Origin: Dokdonella sp.
GTDB taxonomy: Bacteria > Pseudomonadota > Gammaproteobacteria > Xanthomonadales > Rhodanobacteraceae
DNA: 64,000 bases
NCBI RefSeq assembly: GCF_019634815.1
Contig: NZ_JAHCAP010000013.1
Location: 1-64,000, forward strand
Direction of reading: 5' to 3'
Part shown: piece after piece, positions 8,088 through 18,396 of the stretch
Position numbering within the stretch: position 1 is the first letter of the stretch
How the letters are laid out: the number at the start of each line of letters is the position of its first letter
Translations under genes and position numbers: made by a program
The notes under the pieces: model-generated
What the model saw: the letters and a program-made list of their open reading frames with translations, nothing else
Told to the model about the DNA's origin: nothing
Database searches by the model: none

Positions 8088-10429
8088 GCGCACAGCCCGC
8101 AGCACCCGGCGTGCCGCCGGATCACGTCAGCATCGAGATCAACGGACAGGCCCTGACCGCGCCGAAGAACTCGATGATCATCGAGGCCGCCGACAAGGCT
8201 GGCATCGCGATTCCGCGCTTCTGCTACCACAAGAAGCTGCCGATCGCCGCGAACTGCCGCGAGTGCATGGTCGAGGTGGAGATGGGCGGACGCATCATGC
8301 CCAAGCCCGCGCCCGCCTGCGCGACGCCGGTTGCCGACGGCATGAAGATCTGGACGCAATCCGCACGGGCGCTGGCTGGCCAGCGCAACGCGCTCGAGTT
8401 CCTTCTGATCAATCACCCGATGGATTGCCCGATCTGCGATCAGGGCGGCGAATGTGAACTGCAGGATGTGGCGATGGGCTATGGCCGTTCGGTGAGCCGC
8501 TTCGTCGAACGCAAGCGCACCGTACCCGACGAGGATCTCGGTCCGCTGGTCGCCACCGAGATGACCCGCTGCATCCATTGCACGCGCTGCATCCGCGTGA
8601 TGGCCGAAGTCGCCGGCACCCACGAACTGGGCGGCATGGAGCGCGGCGAGCGCCTGCAGATCGGCACCTATGTCGGCAAGCCCTTGATGAGTGAGCTCTC
8701 GGGCAACGTCATCGACGTGTGCCCGGTCGGCGCGCTCACCAACAAGCCATTCCGCTTCAAGGCGCGCGCCTGGGAACTGATCGCGCGTGAAGGCATCGGC
8801 TATCACGACGCACTCGGTGCCAACCTCTGGCTGCACACGCGGCGCGGCGAAGTGCTGCGCACGGTGCCGCGCGAGAACGAGGCGATCAATGAGTGTTGGG
8901 CATCCGATCGCGATCGCTGGAGCCATGAAGGCCTGTATGCCTCCGATCGCGCGACCCGGCCGATGATTCGCAAGAACGGCGAACTGGTCGCGGTGGGCTG
9001 GGACGAGGCAATCGCCTTCGTTGCCGACGGCCTGCGCCGGGCCAACGGCGAGCTGGGCGCCCTGGTCGCGCCGTTGGCCTCCAACGAGGAAGGTCATCTG
9101 CTTTCGCGCATCGTGCATGGCCTGGGCAGCGATGCAATCGACCATCGCTTGCGCACCCAGGACTTCGCCGACGCCCCATTCGCGCAGCCGTTCGAAATGC
9201 CGGTGGCGCAGATCGAGAAGGCACGCCTGGTTCTCCTGATCGGCTGCAATCCGCGCCACGAAATGCCGCTGCTGCATCATCGCCTGCGCAAGGCGTGGAA
9301 AGCCGGCGCGAAAATCCACGCAATCAATCCGCTGGATTTCGAGTTCACCTTCGAACTTGCAGGCAAGCAGTTGCTGGCGCCGCAGGCAATGGCCGCGCGC
9401 CTGCTCGATCTGGCCAAGGCAGCCAACGATCTTGGCCATCTGCCGCAGTCCTCGGCCTTGGCGAAGTCGATCGAGGGGCGCAGCGTCGACGCCGCCAGTG
9501 TTGAACTGGCCAAGGCCTTTGCAGCGGCCGGCAGTGACGCCGTGGTGCTGCTTGGCGAGACCGCGCTCAACCACCCGCAGGCTTCGATCCTGCGCGCCGC
9601 GGCGCATTTTTTCGCCAAGGCGACCGGCGCAAGTTGCAACGAAATTCCCGCAGGCGCCAACGCCATCGGACTTGCCCGTGCCGGCGCGCAGACGCGAGCG
9701 GGCGGCCGTGACGCCGCGTCGATGCTCGCGCGTCCGCCCAAGACGCTCGTCGTCTATCAGGCCGGTTCGCAGGACGCCAGTTCGCCGGCAGCCTTCGACG
9801 CCGCCCGCAGCGGCGCGCAGTTCTGCGTCTACATCGGCGCCTATGCCTGCAATGGCGTGCAGCGCACCGCGCACGCGGTGCTGCCGATCGGCCTGCCGCC
9901 CGAGGTTGACGGCAGCTACACCAATATCGATGGCATCACGCAGACACTCGCTGCTGGTGCCAAATTGCCCGGTGAGGCCAAGGCCGGTTGGCGCGTGTTG
10001 CGCGCGCTCGGTGCAGCGCTTGGCCTGCCGCAGTTCGAGTTCGTCGATTTTGCCGAGCTGCGCGCGCAGATCGCCAAGTCCGATCAAGCGATCGGTGCTG
10101 CGACCGGCCGCATGGCCGATGCGCCGGCGGTCGCATCCAGACTCGCGCGTGTCGCCACCACCTCGATCTACCGCGCCGACCAGGTGTTGCGTCGCGCGCC
10201 CGCGCTGCAGGCCCATCCGCTCACGCGAGCGGCAGCGGTTGTGCTCAATCCACAAGACGCGCTTGCACTGGGTCTCGGCCACGGGACCAGTGCCAACGTC
10301 AATGGGGTGGTGCTGCCGGTCGAGATCAGTTCCAGCGTGCCGCCCGGCGCAGCCTGGATCGAAGCAGGACTGGCTGCCACCCGTGCGCTGCCGCCGCATG
10401 GCGCAGCCCTCGACATCGCAAAGGCGTGA
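8084..10429 (+). CDS. nuoG: NADH-quinone oxidoreductase subunit G
   Basis: Large iron-sulfur subunit of complex I. The 781-residue product begins with a ferredoxin-like [2Fe-2S] domain (N1b: [19 protein letters not shown]). Next come the His-ligated N5 region ([15 protein letters not shown]) and the N4 region ([11 protein letters not shown] ... VCPVGALT), then a molybdopterin-oxidoreductase-like domain without cofactor function. The N7 cluster motif of E. coli NuoG is missing: where CxxCxxxC is expected the sequence reads [11 protein letters not shown], and only a later Cys ([11 protein letters not shown]) remains. The C-terminal third is Ala-rich and less conserved. Confidence 0.96.
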   Translation: MSAQPAAPGVPPDHVSIEINGQALTAPKNSMIIEAADKAGIAIPRFCYHKKLPIAANCRECMVEVEMGGRIMPKPAPACATPVADGMKIWTQSARALAGQRNALEFLLINHPMDCPICDQGGECELQDVAMGYGRSVSRFVERKRTVPDEDLGPLVATEMTRCIHCTRCIRVMAEVAGTHELGGMERGERLQIGTYVGKPLMSELSGNVIDVCPVGALTNKPFRFKARAWELIAREGIGYHDALGANLWLHTRRGEVLRTVPRENEAINECWASDRDRWSHEGLYASDRATRPMIRKNGELVAVGWDEAIAFVADGLRRANGELGALVAPLASNEEGHLLSRIVHGLGSDAIDHRLRTQDFADAPFAQPFEMPVAQIEKARLVLLIGCNPRHEMPLLHHRLRKAWKAGAKIHAINPLDFEFTFELAGKQLLAPQAMAARLLDLAKAANDLGHLPQSSALAKSIEGRSVDAASVELAKAFAAAGSDAVVLLGETALNHPQASILRAAAHFFAKATGASCNEIPAGANAIGLARAGAQTRAGGRDAASMLARPPKTLVVYQAGSQDASSPAAFDAARSGAQFCVYIGAYACNGVQRTAHAVLPIGLPPEVDGSYTNIDGITQTLAAGAKLPGEAKAGWRVLRALGAALGLPQFEFVDFAELRAQIAKSDQAIGAATGRMADAPAVASRLARVATTSIYRADQVLRRAPALQAHPLTRAAAVVLNPQDALALGLGHGTSANVNGVVLPVEISSSVPPGAAWIEAGLAATRALPPHGAALDIAKA

Positions 10430-10436
10430 CGACGAC

Positions 10437-11510
10437 ATGAACTGGATACTCGACGTCTATCACACCTGCGCAGCGCATTTCCCGACGCTGACGATGGCGA
10501 TTTCGCTGTTGCTGTTCCCGCTCTTGCCGCTGATCATCGGCGTGGCGATGTACGTGTGGTGGGAGCGCAAGGTGATCGGCTGGATGCACGTGCGCATGGG
10601 GCCCAACCAGATCGGTCCGTTCGGACTGGTGCAGACCTTCGCCGACGTGTTCAAGCTGCTGCTCAAGGAAGTGGTCTATCCGCAGAAGGCCAACAAGGCG
10701 CTGTTCCTGCTTGCGCCGCTGTGGGCGCTGGTCCCTGCATTCGCCGCCTGGTCGGTGATCCCGATTGCCTCGCACGCGGCCTGGTCGGACGCCAATGCCG
10801 GCCTGCTGCTGCTGCTGGCGATGACCTCGATGGGGGTGTACGGCATCATCATCGCCGGCTGGGCCTCGAACTCGCGTTACGCGATGCTGGGCGCGATGCG
10901 CTCGGCGGCGCAGGTCGTGTCCTATGAAGTGGCAATGGGCTTTTCGCTGGTCAGCGTACTGATCCTGGCCGGCAGCCTGAATCTCTCCGACATCGTCAAC
11001 GCGCAGGCCGGCAGCAAGGGTTTCCTCGACTGGTTCGCGGTGCCGCTGCTGCCGATGTTCATCATCTATTTCGTCTCCGGCGTGGCCGAAACCAATCGCT
11101 CTCCGTTCGACGTCGCCGAAGGCGAGTCGGAAATCGTTGCAGGCTTCCACGTCGAGTATTCCGGCGCTCCATTCGCGGTGTTCTTCCTCACCGAATACGC
11201 GAACATGATCCTCATTTCCTTCCTCGCGCCGATCCTGTTTCTCGGCGGCTGGCTCAGCCCATTGCAGGGCTGGATCACCGCCGACGTGCATTGGACCGTC
11301 AATTGGATCTGGATGGGCGGCTGGCCGTGGCTGTTCATCAAGTTCTTCGCCTTCGCCACCGCGTACCTGTGGTTCCGCGCGACGTTCCCGCGCTATCGCT
11401 ACGACCAGATCATGCGGCTGGGTTGGAAGGTGTTCATTCCGATCACGATCGTGTGGGTCTTCGTTGCCGGCTGCATGAAGTATTTCGGCTGGGTCACGGC
11501 GGGCGCCTGA
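10437..11510 (+). CDS. nuoH: NADH-quinone oxidoreductase subunit H
   Basis: Membrane subunit at the junction of the two arms, forming the quinone channel. The 357-residue product has about eight transmembrane helices and the conserved motifs [35 protein letters not shown] and the acidic loop [21 protein letters not shown]. The ATG at 10437 lies 7 bases after nuoG; the much longer open frame upstream is the out-of-frame shadow of nuoG. Confidence 0.97.
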   Translation: MNWILDVYHTCAAHFPTLTMAISLLLFPLLPLIIGVAMYVWWERKVIGWMHVRMGPNQIGPFGLVQTFADVFKLLLKEVVYPQKANKALFLLAPLWALVPAFAAWSVIPIASHAAWSDANAGLLLLLAMTSMGVYGIIIAGWASNSRYAMLGAMRSAAQVVSYEVAMGFSLVSVLILAGSLNLSDIVNAQAGSKGFLDWFAVPLLPMFIIYFVSGVAETNRSPFDVAEGESEIVAGFHVEYSGAPFAVFFLTEYANMILISFLAPILFLGGWLSPLQGWITADVHWTVNWIWMGGWPWLFIKFFAFATAYLWFRATFPRYRYDQIMRLGWKVFIPITIVWVFVAGCMKYFGWVTAGA

Positions 11511-11514
11511 GGCA

Positions 11515-12009
11515 ATGGCAATGAATCGAGTCACTGGCTATTTCAAGAGTCTGATGTTGCTGGAGCTGTGGGCCGGTCTCTGGCTCACGTTCAAGTACCT
11601 GTGGCGTCCGAAGTACACGATGCGCTACCCGATGGAGCACATTCCCAAGTCGAATCGCTTCCGTGGCCTGCATGCGTTGCGCCGCTATCCCAACGGCGAA
11701 GAGCGCTGCATTGCCTGCAAGTTGTGCGAAGCGGTGTGTCCGGCGCTGGCGATCACCATCGACTCGACCCAGCGCGAGGACGGCACGCGCCGTACCACGC
11801 GCTACGAAATCGACCTCTTCAAGTGCATTTTCTGCGGCTTCTGCGAAGAGAGTTGCCCGGTCGACTCGATCGTGGAGACCGCAATCCATGAATACCACTT
11901 CGAGAAGCGCGGCGAGAACGTGATCGACAAGCAGCAGTTGCTGGCGATCGGTGACCGCTTCGAGAAGGACATTGCCGCTGCGCGTGCGCAGGACGCGGCT
12001 TTCCGCTGA
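11515..12009 (+). CDS. nuoI: NADH-quinone oxidoreductase subunit I
   Basis: 8Fe ferredoxin-type subunit carrying clusters N6a and N6b between NuoG and NuoB. The 164-residue product has two CxxCxxCxxxCP motifs, [12 protein letters not shown] and [12 protein letters not shown], after an amphipathic N-terminal helix. It follows nuoH by 4 bases. The start MAMNRV could also be the second Met, two codons later. Confidence 0.96.
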   Translation: MAMNRVTGYFKSLMLLELWAGLWLTFKYLWRPKYTMRYPMEHIPKSNRFRGLHALRRYPNGEERCIACKLCEAVCPALAITIDSTQREDGTRRTTRYEIDLFKCIFCGFCEESCPVDSIVETAIHEYHFEKRGENVIDKQQLLAIGDRFEKDIAAARAQDAAFR

Positions 12010-12025
12010 CGACGAGAGCGAACGC

Positions 12026-12655
12026 ATGACATTCCCGCTCATCTGCTTTTACCTGTTCGCGGCAGCCACCACGCTGGCGGCGCTCGCGGTCATCCTGGTG
12101 CGCAATCCCGTGCATGCGGCGTTGTGCCTGGTGCTGACCTTCTTCTCGGCGGCCTGCACCTGGTTGCTGGCCGATGCCGAATTCCTTGCCATCGTGCTGG
12201 TACTGGTCTACGTCGGCGCGGTGATGGTGCTGTTCCTGTTCGTGGTGATGATGCTCGACGTCGACATCGATCCGCTGCGCGAGGGTTTCATCCGCGCATT
12301 GCCGGTCGGTCTGCTGGTGGCGGCGGTGATGCTCGCCGAAATGCTTGCCCTGATCGGCGTACGCGTCATGGACATGCCGGTTACGCCCGATCCGGCGGCG
12401 GCTGCCGGCGTGTCCAACACCACCTGGCTGGCAAGCGCGTTGTTTTCGCAATACCTGTTGCCGTTCGAAGTCGCAGCGCTGATCCTCACCGTTGCGATCA
12501 TCGCCGCGATTCCGCTCACCTTGCGCCATCGCACCGGCGTGCGCATGCAGAATCCGGGCAAGCAGGTGCTGGTACGGCCGCAAGACCGCTTGCGCATCGT
12601 CAAGATGGTTGCGACCAAGCCGGCAGCGACCTCCGGGGAGGCCCCCACGCCATGA
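12026..12655 (+). CDS. nuoJ: NADH-quinone oxidoreductase subunit J
   Basis: Membrane subunit of the proton-pumping arm. The 209-residue product has five predicted transmembrane helices. The conserved third helix ([20 protein letters not shown]) contains the pi-bulge region that gates coupling. A hydrophilic basic C-terminal tail follows. It overlaps nuoK by ATGA. Confidence 0.95.
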   Translation: MTFPLICFYLFAAATTLAALAVILVRNPVHAALCLVLTFFSAACTWLLADAEFLAIVLVLVYVGAVMVLFLFVVMMLDVDIDPLREGFIRALPVGLLVAAVMLAEMLALIGVRVMDMPVTPDPAAAAGVSNTTWLASALFSQYLLPFEVAALILTVAIIAAIPLTLRHRTGVRMQNPGKQVLVRPQDRLRIVKMVATKPAATSGEAPTP

Positions 12656-12957
12656 TCACGCTTGCGCACTTCCTCACCCTCGGCGCCGTGCTCTTCTGCA
12701 TCGCCGTCGCCGGTATCTTCATCAACCGCAAGAACGTCATCACCTTGCTGATGGCGATCGAGTTGATGTTGCTGGCGGTAAACACGAACTTCGTTGCCTT
12801 CTCGCGCTTCCTCGGTGATGCCTCCGGTCAGGTATTCGTGTTTTTCATCCTCACCGTGGCCGCCGCCGAGTCGGCGATCGGACTGGCAATCCTGGTCGTG
12901 CTGTTCCGCAACCGCGCGACCATCAATGTCGACAAGATCGACAGCATGAAGGGCTGA
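12652..12957 (+). CDS. nuoK: NADH-quinone oxidoreductase subunit K
   Basis: Small MrpC-like antiporter subunit of complex I with three transmembrane helices in 101 residues. The conserved membrane glutamates of the proton path are visible in [16 protein letters not shown] and [16 protein letters not shown]. The start overlaps the nuoJ stop, and the stop lies 3 bases before nuoL. Confidence 0.96.
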   Translation: MITLAHFLTLGAVLFCIAVAGIFINRKNVITLLMAIELMLLAVNTNFVAFSRFLGDASGQVFVFFILTVAAAESAIGLAILVVLFRNRATINVDKIDSMKG

Positions 12958-12960
12958 CCG

Positions 12961-14994
12961 ATGATGCTCTCCAAGACCATCCTGCTGCTGGTCGTGCTCG
13001 CGCCGCTCGTCGGCGCGCTCATTGCCGGGCTGTTGCGCAACGTGATCGGGCGCGCGGCATCCGCCGGCGTCACCATTGCCGGCGTCGCCCTGTCGTGCGC
13101 CTTGTCCTTCTACGTGCTCCACCAGCTGGTTTGGGGCGGCGCGGCCACCTTCAACGAGAATCTCTACACCTGGTATCAGGTAGGTCACTATTCGGCGCAC
13201 ATCGGCTTTCTTGTCGATCGCCTCGCCGCGATGATGATGGTGGTGGTGACGTTCGTGTCGCTGATGGTGCACATCTACACGATCGGCTACATGGCCGAGG
13301 ATGACGGCTTCTCGCGTTTCTTCAGCTACATCGCGCTGTTCACCTTCTCGATGCTGATGCTGGTGATGAGCAACAACTTCCTGCAGCTGTTCTTCGGCTG
13401 GGAAGCGGTGGGTCTGGTGTCGTATCTGTTGATCGGTTTCTGGTTCAAGCGGCCGAGCGCGGTGTTCGCCAACCTCAAGGCCTTCCTCGTCAACCGCGTC
13501 GGCGACTTCGGCTTCATCCTCGGCATTGCCGGTGCCTTGCTGTGGTTCGGCTCGCTCGATTACGCGCAGGTGTTTGCCGCCGCGGCCGCGCCGGCCAGCG
13601 AAATGCTCAAGGTCGAGATCATTGCCGGTCATCCTTGGTCGGTCGCCACCGTGGTCTGCCTGTGCCTGTTCGTCGGCGCGATGGGCAAATCGGCGCAGGT
13701 GCCGCTGCATGTGTGGTTGCCCGATTCGATGGAAGGCCCGACGCCGATCTCCGCGTTGATCCACGCGGCGACGATGGTCACCGCGGGCATTTTCATGGTC
13801 GCGCGCATGTCGCCGCTGTACGAACTCAGCGAAACCGCGCTGAGTGTGGTGCTGGTGATCGGTGCGACCACCGCGCTGTTCACCGGCCTGATCGGCATCG
13901 TGCAGAACGACATCAAGCGCGTGGTCGCCTATTCGACGCTGTCGCAGCTGGGCTACATGACGGTTGCGCTGGGCGTGTCGGCCTATGCGGGTGGTGTCTA
14001 TCACCTGATGACGCATGCCTTCTTCAAGGCCCTGTTGTTCCTCGGCGCGGGCTCGGTGATCGTGGCAATGCATCACGAGCAGGACATGCGTCACATGGGC
14101 GGCCTGCGCAAGCAGATGCCGATCACTTGGATCACGATGTGGCTGGGGTCGCTGGCGCTGGCCGGCGCACCCGGTTTCGCCGGTTTCTTTTCCAAGGATG
14201 CGATCATCGAAGCGGTCGGCGAATCGCACCGTTACGGTGCCGGCTACGCCTATTTTTGCGTGCTCGCGGGCGTGTTCGTGACTGCGCTGTACAGTTTTCG
14301 TCTGCTCTACAAGACCTTCCACGGCAAGCCGCGCTATGTCGTCGATGCCCACCATGGTCACGGCCACGATGACCACGGACATCACGCACCGGGCCACCTG
14401 GCCCATGCGCCGCACGAAACACCGTGGGTGATCACCCTGCCACTGGTGCTGCTGGCGATCCCTTCGGTGCTGGTTGGCTGGTCGACGATCGGGCCGATGG
14501 TGTTCGGCGACTGGTTCGGCAACGCGATCCATGTGCGCGCTGCCAATGACGTGCTTGGCGAACTCACCCACGAGTTCCACGGCGCCTGGGCGATGACCCT
14601 GCATGGCTTCAAGCAGCCGCCGTTCTGGATCGCGCTCGCCGGTTTCCTCGTGGCAACCTGGATCTGGTTGTTCAACCCCGGTGTCACGGCGCGCTTCAAG
14701 TCCGCGCTCAAGCCGATCTACTCGATGCTGGTCAACAAATACTGGATCGACGAGCTCTATCAGGCCGTATTCGCGCGTGGTGGCATCGCGCTCGGGCGCG
14801 GCCTGTGGAAGGGCAGCGATGCCGGTCTCATCGATGGCGTTGCCGTGAATGGTTCGGTGGCGGTGGTCGATCGGGTGTCGATGACCGTGCGCTGGCTGCA
14901 ATCGGGCTATCTCTACCACTACGCGTTTGCAATGATTCTCGGCCTGATCGCGCTGCTTGGTGGCGTGTGGTGGGTCGCGCATACGGCGCTTTGA
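12961..14994 (+). CDS. nuoL: NADH-quinone oxidoreductase subunit L
   Basis: The distal antiporter-like proton-pumping subunit with the long lateral helix. The 677-residue product shows the Mrp-type core: FFGWEAVGLVSYLLIGFW (helix 5 Glu), GAMGKSAQVPLHVWLPDSMEGPTP with the helix 7 Lys, and HDIKR-type VQNDIKRVVAYSTLSQLGYM. About residues 464-487 form a histidine-rich loop (ten His in ~23 residues) between helices 12 and 13, a possible metal-binding patch seen in some relatives. The C-terminal ~100 residues give the lateral helix and last membrane helix. Confidence 0.97.
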   Translation: MMLSKTILLLVVLAPLVGALIAGLLRNVIGRAASAGVTIAGVALSCALSFYVLHQLVWGGAATFNENLYTWYQVGHYSAHIGFLVDRLAAMMMVVVTFVSLMVHIYTIGYMAEDDGFSRFFSYIALFTFSMLMLVMSNNFLQLFFGWEAVGLVSYLLIGFWFKRPSAVFANLKAFLVNRVGDFGFILGIAGALLWFGSLDYAQVFAAAAAPASEMLKVEIIAGHPWSVATVVCLCLFVGAMGKSAQVPLHVWLPDSMEGPTPISALIHAATMVTAGIFMVARMSPLYELSETALSVVLVIGATTALFTGLIGIVQNDIKRVVAYSTLSQLGYMTVALGVSAYAGGVYHLMTHAFFKALLFLGAGSVIVAMHHEQDMRHMGGLRKQMPITWITMWLGSLALAGAPGFAGFFSKDAIIEAVGESHRYGAGYAYFCVLAGVFVTALYSFRLLYKTFHGKPRYVVDAHHGHGHDDHGHHAPGHLAHAPHETPWVITLPLVLLAIPSVLVGWSTIGPMVFGDWFGNAIHVRAANDVLGELTHEFHGAWAMTLHGFKQPPFWIALAGFLVATWIWLFNPGVTARFKSALKPIYSMLVNKYWIDELYQAVFARGGIALGRGLWKGSDAGLIDGVAVNGSVAVVDRVSMTVRWLQSGYLYHYAFAMILGLIALLGGVWWVAHTAL

Positions 14995-15015
14995 CCGACA
15001 GGGAACTGCACAGAC

Positions 15016-16518
15016 ATGCACCTCCTCAGCCTGCTGATCTGGCTACCCATCCTCGGCGCGATCGTCGTGCTGGCGTTCGGCCGCAATGCCGCGACCGCGC
15101 GCTGGCTCACGCTCGGCTTTGCCGTGGCCACCTTCCTGCTGTCGCTGCCGCTGTGGACCGGCTATGACGTGACTGCTGCCAACAGCATGCAGTTCGTCGA
15201 GAGCCTGCCGTGGATCAGGATGATCCAGTCGAACTACGCGCTCGGCGCCGACGGCATTTCGGTCGCCCTGATCGTGCTGACCAGCTTCACCACGGTGCTG
15301 GTGATCATCGGCGCCTGGCGGCCGATCGAAAAGCGCGTATCGCAGTACATGGCGGCGATGCTCGCGCTCGAAGGCATGCTGATCGGCGTGTTCGCAGCTA
15401 CCGATGCCTTGCTGTTCTACGTGTTCTTCGAGGCCATGCTGATTCCGATGTTCATCCTCATCGGTGTCTGGGGCGGCCCGCGGCGCGTCTACGCGACGCT
15501 CAAGTTCTTCATCTACACCTTCCTCGGCTCGATCTTCATGCTGATCGGCCTGATCTACCTGCACCTGAAGACCGGCGAATTCTCGCTCGCTGCCTTCAGT
15601 CATGCCAGCCTCGATGCCCGCGAGCAGACCTGGCTGTTCTTCGCCTTCCTCGCCGGCTTCGCGATCAAGGTGCCGATGTTCCCGGTACACACTTGGCTGC
15701 CCGATGCCCACGTCGAGGCGCCCACCGGTGGCTCGGTGATCCTGGCTGCGATCATGCTCAAGGTCGGCGGCTATGGTTTCATCCGCTTCTCGTTGCCGAT
15801 CACGCCCGATGCGAGCCAGGAGTTCGCCTGGGTGGTGATCGCTGCTTCGTTGATCGCGATCATCTACATCGGCTATGTCGCGCTGGTGCAGGAGGACATG
15901 AAGAAGCTGATTGCCTATTCATCGGTCGCGCACATGGGTTTTGTCACCCTCGGCATCTTCATTGCGCTGGCGCTGGTGCGCGTCAACGGCAATGCCGACG
16001 CCGCGCGGCTCGGGATCCAGGGCGCGATGGTGCAGATGATTTCGCATGGTTTCGTATCCGGTGCGCTGTTCTCGTGCATCGGCGTCATGTACGACCGCCT
16101 GCACACGCGCCTGATCCGAGACTACGGTGGCCTCGCCCACGTGATGCCGTGGTTCGGCACCTTCATGGTGCTGTTCGCGATGGCCAACTGCGGCCTGCCG
16201 GGTACCTCGGGTTTCGTCGGTGAGTTCATGGTGATCATGGCCTCGTTCCAGACCAGTCCGCCGGTGGCCCTGCTCGCAGCCTTCACCCTGATCATCAGCG
16301 CCGCTTACACCCTGTGGCTGGTCAAGCGCATCGTGTTTGGCCCGGTGACGAGCGAGAAGGTCGCCAAGATGCAGGATCTCAACATGCAGGAAGTCATCGT
16401 GCTCGGTGCGTTTGCGATCGCGGTACTTGCCCTGGGTGTCTATCCCAAGCCTTTGACCGACCTCATGGAGCCAGCCGTGCTGCAGCTCGTGCAGCAGCTT
16501 GGTCTGGTCACGCTGTGA
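15016..16518 (+). CDS. nuoM: NADH-quinone oxidoreductase subunit M
   Basis: Second antiporter-like subunit, 500 residues and about fourteen transmembrane helices. Key sites include the helix 5 Glu in LFYVFFEAMLIPMFILIGVWGG, the helix 7 Lys in FAIKVPMFPVHTWLPDAHVEAPTGGS, and the helix 8 loop EDMKKLIAYSSVAHMGFV. It is spaced 21 bases from nuoL and 10 bases from nuoN. Confidence 0.97.
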   Translation: MHLLSLLIWLPILGAIVVLAFGRNAATARWLTLGFAVATFLLSLPLWTGYDVTAANSMQFVESLPWIRMIQSNYALGADGISVALIVLTSFTTVLVIIGAWRPIEKRVSQYMAAMLALEGMLIGVFAATDALLFYVFFEAMLIPMFILIGVWGGPRRVYATLKFFIYTFLGSIFMLIGLIYLHLKTGEFSLAAFSHASLDAREQTWLFFAFLAGFAIKVPMFPVHTWLPDAHVEAPTGGSVILAAIMLKVGGYGFIRFSLPITPDASQEFAWVVIAASLIAIIYIGYVALVQEDMKKLIAYSSVAHMGFVTLGIFIALALVRVNGNADAARLGIQGAMVQMISHGFVSGALFSCIGVMYDRLHTRLIRDYGGLAHVMPWFGTFMVLFAMANCGLPGTSGFVGEFMVIMASFQTSPPVALLAAFTLIISAAYTLWLVKRIVFGPVTSEKVAKMQDLNMQEVIVLGAFAIAVLALGVYPKPLTDLMEPAVLQLVQQLGLVTL

Positions 16519-16528
16519 GTCCGACGAC

Positions 16529-18007
16529 ATGATCAATATCGCTTTCAACCCGAATGACCTCGTGACCGTGCTGCCCGAGCTGTTCCTGCTCGGCGCCACC
16601 TGCGCGATCCTGCTCATCGACCTGTTCCTCAAGCAGGCGCAGCGCAACCTCACCCACGTGCTGTCGCTGCTCGCGCTTGCGGTCACTGCCTGGCTGGTCT
16701 GGTCCGGCTCGCCCGCGCAGGCCACGTCCGCATTCAACGGCATGTTCGTGCGCGATGCGGTCGGCACGGTGCTGAAACTGTTCATCCTGCTGACGACCGC
16801 GCTGGTCTACGTCTACGGCCGCCTGTACATGCGCGACCGCAAACTGTTCGTCGGCGAGCTGTACCTGCTGCTCTTGTTCGCGACGCTGGGCATGATGTTG
16901 TTGGTCTCGGCAGGCAGTCTGGTTACCGTGTATCTGGGCCTGGAGCTGCTGACCCTGAGTTCCTACGCGCTGGTCGCCCTCAACCGCGATTCGGTGATGT
17001 CCTCGGAAGCGGCGATCAAGTACTTCGTGCTCGGCGCCCTCGCCTCTGGCTTGCTGCTCTATGGCATGTCGATGTTGTACGGCGCCACCGGCACGCTCGA
17101 TCTGGCGCAGATCCACGCCGCCGCTGACTTCTCCGTGGGCGGCGCGCATCGCAACCTGCTGGTGTTTGGCCTGGTGTTCCTCGTCGTCGGCATCGCCTTC
17201 AAGCTCGGCGCGGTGCCGTTCCACATGTGGTTGCCCGATGTCTATCAGGGTGCGCCGACCGCGATCACGCTGTTCATCGGCACGGCCTCCAAGCTGGCCG
17301 CGTTCGGCATGGCATGGCGCCTGCTCGAAGTGGCGATGGGTGGCTTGCACGCGCAATGGACGCTGATGCTGGCGATCCTTGCCGCGATATCGCTCGCGGT
17401 CGGCAACGTGGTCGCGATCGCTCAGACCAACCTCAAGCGCATGCTTGCCTATTCGACGATTTCGCACGTCGGTTTCGTGCTGCTCGGCTTCGTCAACGCG
17501 ACGCCGGCCGGCTACGCCTCGGCGATGTTCTACATGATCTGCTACGCGCTGATGACGGCAGTCGCCTTCGGCGTGATCCTGCTGCTGGCGCGCGCGGGCT
17601 TCGAAGCCGAGGAAATCGTCGACTTCAAGGGTCTCAACCAGCGCAATCCATGGTATGCGGGGGTGATGGCGATTGCGATGTTCTCGCTTGCAGGCGTGCC
17701 GCCGCTGTTCGGCTTCTTCGCCAAGCTGATGGTGCTCAAGGCCGTCATCGATGCCGGCCAGATGTGGCTGGCGATCGTCGCGATCGTGTTCGCGATCGTT
17801 GGCCTGTTCTATTACCTGAACGTGGTCAAGGTGATGTACTTCGACGAGCCGGCCGAAAAGAACGCCTTGCCCTTGCCGGCCGACACCGGCATGCGTTGGG
17901 TGCTGTCACTCAATGGTCTGGCCCTGATTGCGCTCGGCATCGGCTGGGGCCCGCTGCTCGACTGGTGCAATCAGGCGCTGCTCGCTTCAAGCCAGTTCGC
18001 GCGCTGA
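16529..18007 (+). CDS. nuoN: NADH-quinone oxidoreductase subunit N
   Basis: Third antiporter-like proton-pumping subunit, 492 residues. Conserved features are YLGLELLTLSSYALVALNR (helix 5 Glu), AFKLGAVPFHMWLPDVYQGAPT (helix 7 Lys) and QTNLKRMLAYSTISHVGFVLLGF. ATG 16529 is chosen by family alignment; the frame extends slightly upstream into nuoM. It is the last gene of the complex I operon, and the initiator tRNA follows 102 bases later. Confidence 0.97.
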   Translation: MINIAFNPNDLVTVLPELFLLGATCAILLIDLFLKQAQRNLTHVLSLLALAVTAWLVWSGSPAQATSAFNGMFVRDAVGTVLKLFILLTTALVYVYGRLYMRDRKLFVGELYLLLLFATLGMMLLVSAGSLVTVYLGLELLTLSSYALVALNRDSVMSSEAAIKYFVLGALASGLLLYGMSMLYGATGTLDLAQIHAAADFSVGGAHRNLLVFGLVFLVVGIAFKLGAVPFHMWLPDVYQGAPTAITLFIGTASKLAAFGMAWRLLEVAMGGLHAQWTLMLAILAAISLAVGNVVAIAQTNLKRMLAYSTISHVGFVLLGFVNATPAGYASAMFYMICYALMTAVAFGVILLLARAGFEAEEIVDFKGLNQRNPWYAGVMAIAMFSLAGVPPLFGFFAKLMVLKAVIDAGQMWLAIVAIVFAIVGLFYYLNVVKVMYFDEPAEKNALPLPADTGMRWVLSLNGLALIALGIGWGPLLDWCNQALLASSQFAR

Positions 18008-18027
18008 ACGGCGCGGCATGCCCCGGG

Positions 18028-18042
18028 CGCCCCAATGGGGCG
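18028..18042 (+). terminator. Short GC hairpin after nuoN
   Basis: CGCCCC and GGGGCG pair around an AAT loop 20 bases after the nuoN stop. There is no T-tract. It may help end or stabilise the nuo transcript but is weak evidence for termination. Confidence 0.3.
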
Positions 18043-18068
18043 GCGAACGGTTGCGGGACACGCAGTTG

Positions 18069-18098
18069 TTGCCTGATCCGCTGTCTAGCGGTTATCCT
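18069..18098 (+). promoter_or_regulatory. Candidate promoter of the initiator tRNA and nusA-infB operon
   Basis: TTGCCT at 18069-18074 and TATCCT at 18093-18098 are spaced by 18 bases. A GC-rich discriminator and the first tRNA base follow 12 bases after the -10 element. A small palindrome CCGCT-gtct-AGCGG (18079-18092) fills the spacer. Placement just before metY matches the conserved organisation. Confidence 0.5.
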
Positions 18099-18109
18099 AG
18101 GCGACTCGG

Positions 18110-18186
18110 TGCGGGGTGGAGCAGTCTGGCAGCTCGTCGGGCTCATAACCCGAAGGTCGCAGGTTCAAATCCTGCCCCCGCTACCA
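18110..18186 (+). tRNA. metY: Initiator tRNA-fMet (CAT)
   Basis: A 77-base tRNA with anticodon CAT and three consecutive G-C pairs next to the anticodon loop (TCGGG/CCCGA), the hallmark of bacterial initiators. The T-arm has TTCAAAT and CCA is encoded. Bases 1 and 72 are T and T, so they cannot pair. This preserves the unpaired 1:72 position needed for formylation but differs from the C1-A72 of E. coli. The location upstream of rimP-nusA-infB matches E. coli metY. Confidence 0.95.
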
Positions 18187-18225
18187 ACCGAGCGCCGCAC
18201 CAGTGTGGCGAGGTCGATGGAAAGG

Positions 18226-18246
18226 GCCGCGAGATGCGGCTTTTTT
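18226..18246 (+). terminator. Intrinsic terminator after metY
   Basis: The stem GCCGC/GCGGC with loop GAGAT is followed directly by TTTTTT, a textbook rho-independent terminator 40 bases after the tRNA 3' end. Confidence 0.85.
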
Positions 18247-18374
18247 CTTGGCCGGACGTGCCCAGGATGGGCGCGGAGCGGGATCATGGAGGGCCCCCGG
18301 GGCACAGTGCAGGATGCACGACTGCGAGATGCAGTTCCGCCGATGTTGGATGCGACACAACGGCGAACGACGGA

Positions 18375-18396
18375 ATGGGCCTCGTGCCCATTTTTT
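18375..18396 (+). terminator. Second intrinsic terminator, before rimP
   Basis: The stem ATGGGC/GCCCAT with loop CTCGT is followed by a T-run of six including the last stem base. It ends about 54 bases before the rimP start, so it can act as an attenuator for the rimP-nusA-infB transcript. Confidence 0.8.

Noticed and set aside
8012..10438. An 808-codon minus-strand open frame
   Set aside because: It is antisense to nuoG and has no family motif.
12208..15021. A long minus-strand open frame opposite nuoK and nuoL
   Set aside because: It is antisense to clearly conserved complex I genes and rich in Arg, His and Asp from the reversed codon pattern. It has no recognisable domain.
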